A stretch of 24,856 bases of DNA from a virus. Location: IMG/VR virus record IMGVR_UViG_3300017728_000103, positions 1-24,856 of that record; one strand, 5' to 3'. Position 1 is the first letter of the stretch. Every line of letters begins with the position of its first letter. A program made the translations under genes and the position numbers. Shown piece by piece: positions 1-6,800 of the stretch. Below the pieces are notes generated by a model that was not told the origin of the DNA, searched no databases, and was given only the letters and a program-made list of their open reading frames with translations.

Positions 1-777
1 CAAGAAATATCAGAAGCAAGACTATATAGGACTTCTAGAAACTTTAATGCTCTCACAGGAGAGGATGTTACAAAATTATTTTACTTAACATCTTTAAGTA
101 CATATATGATGCTCAATGATGATAAACAAATTGATTTTGCTAAAGAATACATAAAACAAACAGTACAATATGGCCCTTATACTTTATTTAGAAGTCATGC
201 AACAGACTTGTATTTGTTAGGGCATGTAATAAGAGACCCAGATACAAGAAGTATTACATTGAAAAATCCTATATCAAGTAAACAGTATTTAAATAAATTA
301 AACTTTGATTCTAGAAAACATTACATGTTTTATATGAGACTTAAAAACACTACAATAAAAAATACAGAATTTAATTCTTACTTTTTAAGATTAGAAAGCC
401 AACTACAAATAAAAGATCAAAAATATAAACAATGGCGTAGGTTAGTTGCAGATTGGGGTAATTTAAAATATACTTCAAGACAATTAGTAGTAACAAGAAT
501 GTTACAAGAATATCGTAGACTAGGAAGAGGCAGTGAAATGGTAGGTCCTTTAAGTACTATGACTAAGTATAGAGACTTTAAACCTTCTAAATATCAAGAA
601 CCTAAAACAAGTTTTGCAAAAAGAGCCGCCGGAACAGTTGCAGGTGCGGCCGCAGGAAGATATGTAGGAAAGAAAGTTGCAAAGAAATTAGGCAAAGATA
701 TTGATAAATATAAAAAGTACGGTACAGGAATAGGTGCAGTAGCAGGTTACTGGGCAAGTGGAAGAAAGAAACAATGA
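1..777 (+). CDS. 5'-truncated probable virion/internal head protein
   Basis: The frame is open from base 1, so the gene starts before the window and the first Met at base 106 is not a convincing start. There are 258 visible codons. The first visible residues are QEISEARLYR; the I-S-E|A at codons 3-6 matches the T4 prohead-protease consensus, so a short N-terminal targeting peptide may lie just upstream. The body is basic and probably helical, with many Tyr and Arg. The last 50 or so residues are rich in Gly, Ala and Lys (GTVAGAAAGRYVGKK, then GTGIGAVAGYWASGRKKQ), a glycine-zipper-like pattern often seen in proteins that contact membranes or pack helices tightly. The stop overlaps the next ATG (ATGA). 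From general familiarity with marine T4-like phages I expect a virion protein; the function is unknown. Confidence 0.75.
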   Translation, partial: QEISEARLYRTSRNFNALTGEDVTKLFYLTSLSTYMMLNDDKQIDFAKEYIKQTVQYGPYTLFRSHATDLYLLGHVIRDPDTRSITLKNPISSKQYLNKLNFDSRKHYMFYMRLKNTTIKNTEFNSYFLRLESQLQIKDQKYKQWRRLVADWGNLKYTSRQLVVTRMLQEYRRLGRGSEMVGPLSTMTKYRDFKPSKYQEPKTSFAKRAAGTVAGAAAGRYVGKKVAKKLGKDIDKYKKYGTGIGAVAGYWASGRKKQ

Positions 778-1475
778 AAATTAATGAAATAATTTTTGAG
801 GCATGGATTAATTTGCCTCCAGAAGAAGCGGCAAGAGAAAAACAATCCGCTGATCAAGAATTTCGTGCTCTTAAAGGCATAGATTCTCCTGACTCCGTAA
901 AACTTGCTGATTTATTTAGAGCCGCATTTGCTGTTACAGGTACTGTGGATTCTGCTTATGAAAAAGCAAGAGCAGATATGCGTAAATTAAATATGGACCC
1001 AATAGCAGTTCGTGATTTTGATAAAGCCGCTAAAGGATATGCAAGTGCAATTAAGGGCGATGTAGATCCAATTGGATTACCTGATAATGCTCCAATTTTT
1101 AGACAAAAGGGCGGTGGAGTTGACATATCAAATATGCCAGTTCCAGGTGGCCCAGGCCCAAGCGGACCAAGAGACAGACGTGGTTCAGATGGAAGATCAC
1201 TACAACACGATAAGTTCTATAGACCAAAAAGTAAGGCTGGACAAGCCGTTGATAATGTAGGAGATTGGGCTGATAAGTATTTCGGTGATTTACCAGGTGC
1301 AGGATTAGTTAAAAAAGCGGCCAAAGGTGCTAAAAAAGTAGGAAGTGCTGTAACGGCACCAGTAAGAGCAATAACAGATCCAGTAAGAAGTGGATATGAT
1401 TTCATGAAGGGCGATGGCGATCTTACTGGTCTAGATGCATTTAGGCAAGGTCGTAGAAGACGTACAATTCAATAA
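774..1475 (+). CDS. Probable capsid-targeted internal protein, 233 aa
   Basis: The start ATG overlaps the previous stop as ATGA, which suggests translational coupling. The N-terminus MKINEIIFE|AWINL carries a 9-residue tag ending in I-F-E|A, an exact match to the gp21-type prohead-protease consensus. The middle (about residues 95-150) is rich in Gly, Pro and Arg and looks disordered (PGGPGPSGPRDRRG). The C-terminus has Gly/Ala/Lys-rich amphipathic stretches (LVKKAAKGAKKVGSAV) and ends in basic GRRRRTIQ. No catalytic domain is recognisable. The tag, basic character and disorder suit an internal head protein bound to packaged DNA; that role is inference. Confidence 0.75.
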   Translation: MKINEIIFEAWINLPPEEAAREKQSADQEFRALKGIDSPDSVKLADLFRAAFAVTGTVDSAYEKARADMRKLNMDPIAVRDFDKAAKGYASAIKGDVDPIGLPDNAPIFRQKGGGVDISNMPVPGGPGPSGPRDRRGSDGRSLQHDKFYRPKSKAGQAVDNVGDWADKYFGDLPGAGLVKKAAKGAKKVGSAVTAPVRAITDPVRSGYDFMKGDGDLTGLDAFRQGRRRRTIQ

Positions 1476-1509
1476 AGGCGTATAATATTAAGATAAATTC
1501 TACTTTTTT

Positions 1510-1517
1510 GATAAATA
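1510..1517 (+). promoter_or_regulatory. Late promoter box GATAAATA
   Basis: GATAAATA matches the T4-like late-promoter consensus NATAAATA. It is intergenic, 44 nt before the ATG at 1562, with a hairpin (1526-1539) and an AGGAG site (1551-1555) in between. Confidence 0.75.
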
Positions 1518-1525
1518 AGTGTAAC

Positions 1526-1539
1526 GCATAAAATTATGC
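1526..1539 (+). promoter_or_regulatory. 5'-leader hairpin
   Basis: The inverted repeat GCATA...TATGC has a 4-nt loop and starts 8 nt after the late-promoter box, so it would sit at or near the mRNA 5' end. Equivalent hairpins at 1984-1998 and 2363-2380 have the same placement, which supports a role in mRNA stability or translation. Confidence 0.5.
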
Positions 1540-1561
1540 TTAAAAAAATTAGGAGATAAAA

Positions 1562-1909
1562 ATGGCACAATCAAAAGGAAACGGAGCAGGTGTAGGCGAT
1601 TTTGCAACAGGTACACTTATCCAAAAACATAACGTAGCATGTATCTTAGTTGATACTGGTGCAGACCTTAGAACAGAAGACGACGCAGAAAGAGAAGCAG
1701 TTGAAAGAGCACTTCAATTCATTCAACCTTTAGCATACGAAATTACTGATGACAACAGTGGTAAAATCCACGCAGTTGTTGACGGAAGTCAATTTGATGC
1801 GGCGGCTTTACAAGCACAAATTAGAGCAATTGGAAGTGTAACAGATCCAACAAGTTATAACTTTAGTAGTGCAACAGTTACAGCAGGATCAGGCTTAGTA
1901 GTAAGTTAA
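1562..1909 (+). CDS. Small, probably abundant virion protein (115 aa, MAQ- family)
   Basis: A strong AGGAG site lies 6 nt before the ATG. The 115-aa protein has no Cys-based motif or membrane segment apart from one Cys, and its second half looks beta-rich, ending in Ser/Thr/Gly-rich strands (NFSSATVTAGSGLVVS). It shares the MAQ- start, the leader design and a weak C-terminal pattern (VDG, then a helix with [QR]A[IL]G[ST]V, then a [FL]xSA strand) with the protein at 2400-2771, so the two may be distant paralogs. Its own promoter, 5' hairpin, strong ribosome site and terminator suggest high late expression, as expected of a decoration or tail-tube-like virion protein. The exact role is unknown. 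Confidence 0.8.
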   Translation: MAQSKGNGAGVGDFATGTLIQKHNVACILVDTGADLRTEDDAEREAVERALQFIQPLAYEITDDNSGKIHAVVDGSQFDAAALQAQIRAIGSVTDPTSYNFSSATVTAGSGLVVS

Positions 1910-1927
1910 GTTTTACTTAAAACATTT

Positions 1928-1957
1928 AAAAAGGCAGTTTATACTGCCTTTTTTTAT
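1928..1957 (+). terminator. Rho-independent terminator
   Basis: The stem AAGGCAGT (1931-1938) pairs with ACTGCCTT (1943-1950) around a TTAT loop and is followed by a T run. It lies just after the stop of the 115-aa gene and closes that cassette. Confidence 0.9.
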
Positions 1958-1966
1958 GATCAATAT

Positions 1967-1974
1967 GATAAATA
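1967..1974 (+). promoter_or_regulatory. Late promoter box GATAAATA
   Basis: The intergenic GATAAATA lies just after a terminator and exactly 44 nt before the ATG at 2019, the same spacing as in the preceding cassette. Confidence 0.75.
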
Positions 1975-1983
1975 AAAGTAACG

Positions 1984-1998
1984 GCGATATAATATTGC
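1984..1998 (+). promoter_or_regulatory. 5'-leader hairpin
   Basis: GCGATA pairs with TATTGC (one G-U pair) around a TAA loop. It starts 9 nt after the late-promoter box and ends 9 nt before the AGGAG site (2008-2012), matching the leaders of the neighbouring cassettes. Confidence 0.5.
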
Positions 1999-2018
1999 TA
2001 AAAAATTAGGAGAATAAC

Positions 2019-2288
2019 ATGGCGCAAACAGATAGAAGAGCGGCTGATAGCGGTGAATTCGTAGGAAAGGATATATTCTTAAAAAGTTTTCAACAACAAT
2101 CAGGAAATATTTCAGCATCACAATTAACAGCATTAGTTAGTTCAGTACAAAACTTTAACCTTACAGTATTAAAAGTTGGTAGTTTTAGTGCAGGTGCACA
2201 GGCAACTGTAAACTTTATACTAGAAGGTGCAGACAACCTAGCAAACGGTGACCTAGCAGGACACGTTATTGCAGACGTCTCATTCTAA
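2019..2288 (+). CDS. Small probable virion protein (89 aa, MAQ- family)
   Basis: The gene has an AGGAG site at 2008-2012 and its own late promoter, leader hairpin and downstream terminator. The 89-aa product starts MAQTDRRAADSGEFVGKD, continues with a Gln/Ser-rich segment and ends in alternating hydrophobic strands (TVLKVGSFSAGAQATVNFIL) typical of a small beta-sandwich. It has no Cys, signal peptide or membrane helix. The cassette design shared with 1562-1909 and 2400-2771 argues for a stoichiometrically abundant structural component. I do not recognise a named family. Confidence 0.78.
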   Translation: MAQTDRRAADSGEFVGKDIFLKSFQQQSGNISASQLTALVSSVQNFNLTVLKVGSFSAGAQATVNFILEGADNLANGDLAGHVIADVSF

Positions 2289-2303
2289 GTTTATAACTTA
2301 TTT

Positions 2304-2334
2304 AAAAAATCCTCACTAGTTGGGGATTTTTTTT
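2304..2334 (+). terminator. Rho-independent terminator
   Basis: AAAAAATCCTC (2304-2314) pairs with GGGGATTTTTT (2322-2332) around ACTAGTT, with a T run to 2334. It is nearly identical to the terminator at 2791-2817. Confidence 0.9.
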
Positions 2335-2346
2335 GACTTTAAAAAA

Positions 2347-2354
2347 GATAAATA
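2347..2354 (+). promoter_or_regulatory. Late promoter box GATAAATA
   Basis: The intergenic GATAAATA follows directly on the preceding terminator and lies 45 nt before the ATG at 2400. Confidence 0.75.
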
Positions 2355-2362
2355 CTTGCATA

Positions 2363-2380
2363 GGATACTTTTAAGTATTC
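2363..2380 (+). promoter_or_regulatory. 5'-leader hairpin
   Basis: GGATACT pairs with AGTATTC (one G-U pair) around TTTA. It starts 8 nt after the late-promoter box and ends 8 nt before AGGAG (2389-2393). The position is shared with the two upstream cassettes but the sequence is not. Confidence 0.5.
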
Positions 2381-2399
2381 AGTAACATAGGAGAATAAC

Positions 2400-2771
2400 A
2401 TGGCACAAACTAAAGTAAATCCTGTATATGTAGATGAAGAAAAGTTTTTTATTGGTCTTAAACCAACGTTTTTTGAAGTAACGTTTGGAGCGGCCGTAAA
2501 CGCAAAAACTGGACCTGAAAGTACAATACAGACAGTTATACATGCTATTTTAAATGAAAATCTTTCAATCCTAGGCATGAGTGCATTGTATGACACAAAC
2601 CAAACAATAGCATTTATGGTTGATGGTGAAAAAGGCACTGACACGTATGACGGTTCAAACAGTGAAACCCTAGCGGTTCACTTAGAAGACGTTATTCAAG
2701 CATTAGGAACAGTTGACGGAATCAACTTAGCAAGTGCTTCATGTACAGCAAAAACATTTGTATTAGCATAA
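2400..2771 (+). CDS. Small probable virion protein (123 aa, MAQ- family)
   Basis: An AGGAG site lies 6 nt before the ATG. The 123-aa product starts MAQTKVNPVYVDEEKFF. The C-terminal half (a VDGEKG turn, a helix containing VIQALGTVDG, and the strand LASASCTAKTFVLA) resembles the end of the 115-aa protein at 1562-1909, suggesting distant paralogy. Together with the matching promoter, hairpin, ribosome site and terminator, this points to cassette duplication followed by strong divergence. A virion role is inferred from the expression signals and surroundings. Confidence 0.8.
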   Translation: MAQTKVNPVYVDEEKFFIGLKPTFFEVTFGAAVNAKTGPESTIQTVIHAILNENLSILGMSALYDTNQTIAFMVDGEKGTDTYDGSNSETLAVHLEDVIQALGTVDGINLASASCTAKTFVLA

Positions 2772-2790
2772 CCTTAAAAAGGTAAAAAAG

Positions 2791-2817
2791 AATCCTCACT
2801 TAGTGGGGATTTTTTTT
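2791..2817 (+). terminator. Rho-independent terminator
   Basis: AATCCTCAC (2791-2799) pairs with GTGGGGATT (2803-2811) around TTA, followed by an 8-T run. It closely matches the terminator at 2304-2334, including the G-U wobble in the stem. Confidence 0.92.
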
Positions 2818-2838
2818 GATCTGGAAATCTGAAATCCT

Positions 2839-2846
2839 GATAAATA
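2839..2846 (+). promoter_or_regulatory. Late promoter box GATAAATA
   Basis: GATAAATA lies 20 nt before the ATG at 2867 and shortly after the terminator. There is no hairpin in the short leader; CGGAG serves as the ribosome site. Confidence 0.72.
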
Positions 2847-2866
2847 GTACAAAGACGGAGACACAC

Positions 2867-3274
2867 ATGAGTTTACCAAATAGAAGTGGAGCAATGGGTA
2901 GCAGTGAAGTGCTATCAAGTAATATAGAATATTACTCGTTATTCACAAAAATAGATATTACCAGTACTGGAGACTTTACTGATAACACACAAAAAGATTT
3001 TGAAAGTGTTGTACAAGTAATAGGATTAAGGGCACAACCAGTTGTTATGAATAATCCTGTTAATCTGAATGGCGCAGGTGCAAATGTATTAGAAAATTAC
3101 GGTGCACCAACACTTACAGGAGCAGGTTGGATTTTTAAATTTGCTTTTGAAAGAGAAGGAGTGCATTCTATACAAACACTTAAAGACGAATTAGATGGAA
3201 TAGTACTGAATGGAGGTACAATAGATACTAAAAGTTCAGTAAATATGGAATTTACTAAACAAGATTTATTATAA
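2867..3274 (+). CDS. Probable virion structural protein, 135 aa
   Basis: The start is set at 2867 (MSLPNRSGAM) rather than the in-frame Met at 2816. A late promoter lies at 2839-2846, a CGGAG site sits just before 2867, and the upstream codons run through the terminator region. The product has 135 residues, is rich in Ser, Asn and Gly, and reads as beta-structured (SSEVLSSNIEYYSLFTKIDI; LTGAGWIFKFAFE). Similar short sequences beginning ...RSGAMGSSEV are familiar to me from marine T4-like phages as uncharacterised structural proteins; this is recall, not a search result. No terminator follows, so transcription probably continues into the next genes. Confidence 0.78.
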   Translation: MSLPNRSGAMGSSEVLSSNIEYYSLFTKIDITSTGDFTDNTQKDFESVVQVIGLRAQPVVMNNPVNLNGAGANVLENYGAPTLTGAGWIFKFAFEREGVHSIQTLKDELDGIVLNGGTIDTKSSVNMEFTKQDLL

Positions 3275-3284
3275 GAGATAAACA

Positions 3285-3524
3285 ATGCCTAAAAAGAACA
3301 AACCGGAACTTAAACCAAAACCTTATGTTGAGAGCGGTAACATAGAGGCACATATAATTGCAGATATGCTTAGAATAGAAAGCATTACCGCAGAACTAAG
3401 AGAATTCAAAGATGTTACAAAAAGTAGATTAGACAAATTAGAAAATTGGATTGTTGCTATTGTTGGATTAACAGTAACAACATTAATATCTACAGTTGTA
3501 GGACTAGTATTAAAAGTATTATGA
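3285..3524 (+). CDS. Small coiled-coil protein with C-terminal membrane helix (XhlA-like)
   Basis: The 79-aa protein has a Lys/Pro-rich head (PKKNKPELKPKP), a charged heptad-like helix at about residues 20-50 (IADMLRIESITAELREFKDVTKSRLDKLE split over two turns), and one hydrophobic segment at about 53-77 (WIVAIVGLTVTTLISTVVGL). This layout, an amphipathic coiled coil followed by a single C-terminal membrane helix with a very short tail, is that of the XhlA/hemolysin-type accessory proteins that work with phage holins. A lysis-accessory or membrane-anchor role is plausible but unproven. The stop overlaps the next ATG (ATGA). Confidence 0.72.
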   Translation: MPKKNKPELKPKPYVESGNIEAHIIADMLRIESITAELREFKDVTKSRLDKLENWIVAIVGLTVTTLISTVVGLVLKVL

Positions 3525-3802
3525 GAATAGACGAGTTTGCAGAAGAACCTATTTACGAAGCCAGAATGGTTTGGCGTAAAGTAGGTAATAAAATAAAACG
3601 TGCTGTCAGATGTACTGCTGGTAGACGTAAGGGTAGAGTTGTCTCTAATCCTAGTCAATGTAATGCACCTATAGACTATAAAAAGAGAATAAATTTGAAA
3701 CGAACCAAAGCACGTTTAGGTGCAAGAATGGCAAAGAAAGCCAGAAGAACAAAAAGATTTAATTCCCTTAGTAAAAGAGTCGCTAAGTTAAATAGGCGTT
3801 AG
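3521..3802 (+). CDS. Basic Cys-pair protein, probable internal head protein (93 aa)
   Basis: The start is set at 3521, which gives an ATGA overlap with the previous stop; the upstream in-frame Met at 3446 would overlap that gene by about 80 nt. The N-terminus MRIDEFAEEPIYE|ARMVW resembles the tags on neighbouring genes, and I-Y-E|A at residues 11-14 fits the prohead-protease consensus. The remainder is strongly basic, with Cys31 and Cys47 flanking GRRKGRVVSNP, followed by Lys/Arg-rich helices up to the end (RMAKKARRTKRF, KRVAKLNRR). DNA or RNA binding inside the capsid is the natural reading. No known enzyme domain is visible. The next gene starts 1 nt after the stop. Confidence 0.75.
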   Translation: MRIDEFAEEPIYEARMVWRKVGNKIKRAVRCTAGRRKGRVVSNPSQCNAPIDYKKRINLKRTKARLGARMAKKARRTKRFNSLSKRVAKLNRR

Positions 3803-3803
3803 A

Positions 3804-6800
3804 ATGAAGTTTTCAGATGTTAAAACATTAGAACATATTTTAAAAGAGTATTCTTATAATAGCTCTGGGCCCCCTCTGCCTTCCGGCAATCAAAAACATG
3901 GACAAGTAGCAAAAGCAGTAGATCAAGTTAAAAAACAGCAACAAGTTCAGCAACAACCTACTATACAACCACCTAGCAACGATAAGGTTGTAATAAATCC
4001 TCAAGCCGCACAACCTGTAAAGAAAAAAACAGGACACCAATTAAAGCGAAATGAAGTAATTAGAGATTTAGAATCAGGTCAACCTTTAGGTGTAGTTATA
4101 AGTCCTAAAGGACAAGGGGAATTTAAAGATAAGGTCACAGTACAAGCAAGTAATGGACAGATTATAAATGTAGATCCACAACTAGAATTTAGTGTAGATG
4201 TAACAGAATCTTCTAAATACAGGAAAAAATTTAAATTAAAACGTAAAATCAAAAAACTTGCAAGAAAAAGACTTAAAGAAGCAGATCAAGAATTATTTGA
4301 AATAAACTTTAATAGAAAAAGTGTAGCATCAGAGGCCTTAGACGCTCCAATCAAATGTGGTTTTGAAGCAGAAACTTTTTGGTATGGTGTTGAAAGTAAT
4401 TCCAGTGACGATGTAGATGGAATGACTATTGGTGACATTGAATACGAATTCGGCGATTTACCAGATCAAGCATATGAAGATTATCAGGACTGGTTATATC
4501 AAAAAGGACAAGATGATTACTTAGAAGATTTAATAGATGAAAAAGTAGATGAGCATAAAGAAGATGAAGATTATTTAAATGATTTCATAGACAGCAGTTC
4601 AGGTCCAAGTTCAGAAGCAATAGAAGTTTACAAAGACAATTTCAAAGATTCTGATCCAGATGAATTTGAAAACCGTGAAGAAGATGGTTGGGAATATATT
4701 AACTGGGTTAGAGAATATGTTGAAGAAGAATACGAAGCAGAATATTTAGACTGGTTAAGAGATGCAATACAAGAAGAATACGATCTAGATGACGAAGCCA
4801 AAGAACTAGCAGAAGGTGACTATAGTATGGACGAATGGGTCTATGAAATGTATAGTTATATGAGTACTTTCTTAGACGAATATGGATATGAATACAGCAG
4901 ACCAGAAGATGGAACAGAAAATGTTGCTAGTGTTTTAAATGGTTGGATAGAAAACAATAGTCAATTTACAGATTATCCTGATCATGGTGATTACGGAGAT
5001 ACATATACAACAACTGCTTGGGCAGTAGAAAGAGACTCCAGTATTGATCCTGATGAGGGTGTAGGAGCAGAAATAATTTCTCCTGTATTTAGTAGTCCTA
5101 GAAAAATGCTTGAAGAAATGAAAAGTTTATTTGAGTGGGGAGAAGATGAATTTGGTACTAACAACTCAACAGGTTTACATGTTACTATGAGTTGGCAGGG
5201 TAATAAAGATGAAAACGGTGAACCATATAGAACAGAACCAAATAAGTTAAAAATGGCATTACTATTAGGAGATCAATATTTACTTTCTGAATTCGGTAGA
5301 TTAAAAAACAGTTACACAAAAAGCCAATATCAAAACGTATTAAAAGCGGCTGAACGTATGAAACGTGGTGATGCAAAAAGTTTTGAAGAATTTGAAAAGA
5401 TGCTTACAAAAGGAATAACAACCGATAAATTCCAAAGCATACATTTTAAAACTGAAAAAGATAAAGATTCAGATAATGAACTTATAGAATTTAGAATTGC
5501 TGGTGGCTCTGATTATCAACAAATGTTACCACAAATAGTTAAAGCAGTAGTAAGATATGCTACAATTATGAAATCAGGTTATGACGAAAATGCATTTAGA
5601 AGCGATTATATAGGTGCAGTAAGCAGAGTTTTGCGTAAAAGTCAGGAAGTAGATCCTGAAAAATTAAAAGATTTACTACATGTTACTCATCCAGTTATAG
5701 ATTCAGCAAAAGATATAGTTGGTAAAAAAGATTACTTTGACGTTGTAAACCTTTTAAGTACTAGTGTTGAAAGTTTGAGATATTATCAAGAATTAAGCAA
5801 ACCAGGTGCTGATAAAAAATGGGAACAAAGTATAAAAGATTACAGAAAAAATACTGGAAGTGATCCAAGTTGGATGGGCGAAAACATCAACGAAGACGAA
5901 ATTACAGGATATATAGAACCTGATAGAATAAAACCCAGTAAAGGCGCGGCAATAGAATTAAAAGGTGCACAGGATAAATTTATATCAGCAATAACTATTT
6001 TATCCAGAGATGTATCAGACGGATTAAATAGAAATCCTGTAAGAGCCAAAGATGTAGGCATATTTAGAAAATTTGCAAATGAAGTAAAATTAGATACACA
6101 AGGTATAGAAAGACTTATTTTATCAAAATTAAATGATTTTAATTTCACTGGCACAGATAAAGAAAACATAGCAAGATTAAAAACTGGAATCAATGTTTTA
6201 TTTAAACAGGACATAATAAAGAATCCTGAATTTCTTATCCCTCAAGAAGTAGATGCTATTGCTTCTAAAATGTGGCAATTTTTCCAAAATGATGATTCTA
6301 AAGACAATACTAAATTAGATAAATTAGCAGAACTACTTATGCAACTTAATCCTGCTAATGAAAAAGCAGATATTTTAGATGTATTAGCTCAACTTTCAGA
6401 CGAAAGAGCTCAGAACGGATTTGTGGCTAAACTAAGAGGTTCAGGTTATCATACCCGTATAGCAATAGTAAAAGACGGTTCTATAAAAACACCTAACTCA
6501 TCAAACAATTTACTTAAATTTTTAGAACCCTATAAAGGTTATAATTATCCAACAGGAAAACAACATCATATTAATATTAGAAGCGATGATAATTATGAAG
6601 AAGTAGCCAAAAGTGCTCTAGTTCAAAAAATGAGATTCAGATTAGATCATTTGGGAGATTTAGAAAGAGATAATAAAGAAAAGTATTTAAAAATAAAAAG
6701 TGATCTTATTAAAATCGCAAATGATTTCTTAAATACCGTTGTAGCAACAGCAATACAACGCGATGAAGTTCTAGATAAATTTGGTAAAGAAGTTTCTGAA

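Noticed and set aside
703-710. GATAAATA inside the first gene
   Set aside because: It encodes Asp-Lys-Tyr in a coding stretch, lies 63 nt from the next ATG, and a few such matches are expected by chance in DNA this AT-rich.
2816-2866. Longer start (2816) for the 135-aa protein
   Set aside because: The extra codons run through the end of the terminator and the late-promoter box; the ATG at 2867 has a CGGAG site and the conserved-looking MSLPNRSGAM start.
5840-6214. Minus-strand open frames such as 5840-6214, 7583-7861 and 19136-19576
   Set aside because: They lie opposite well-supported + strand genes, have Ser/Leu-rich compositions expected of antisense AT-rich coding DNA, and lack ribosome sites or promoter boxes.
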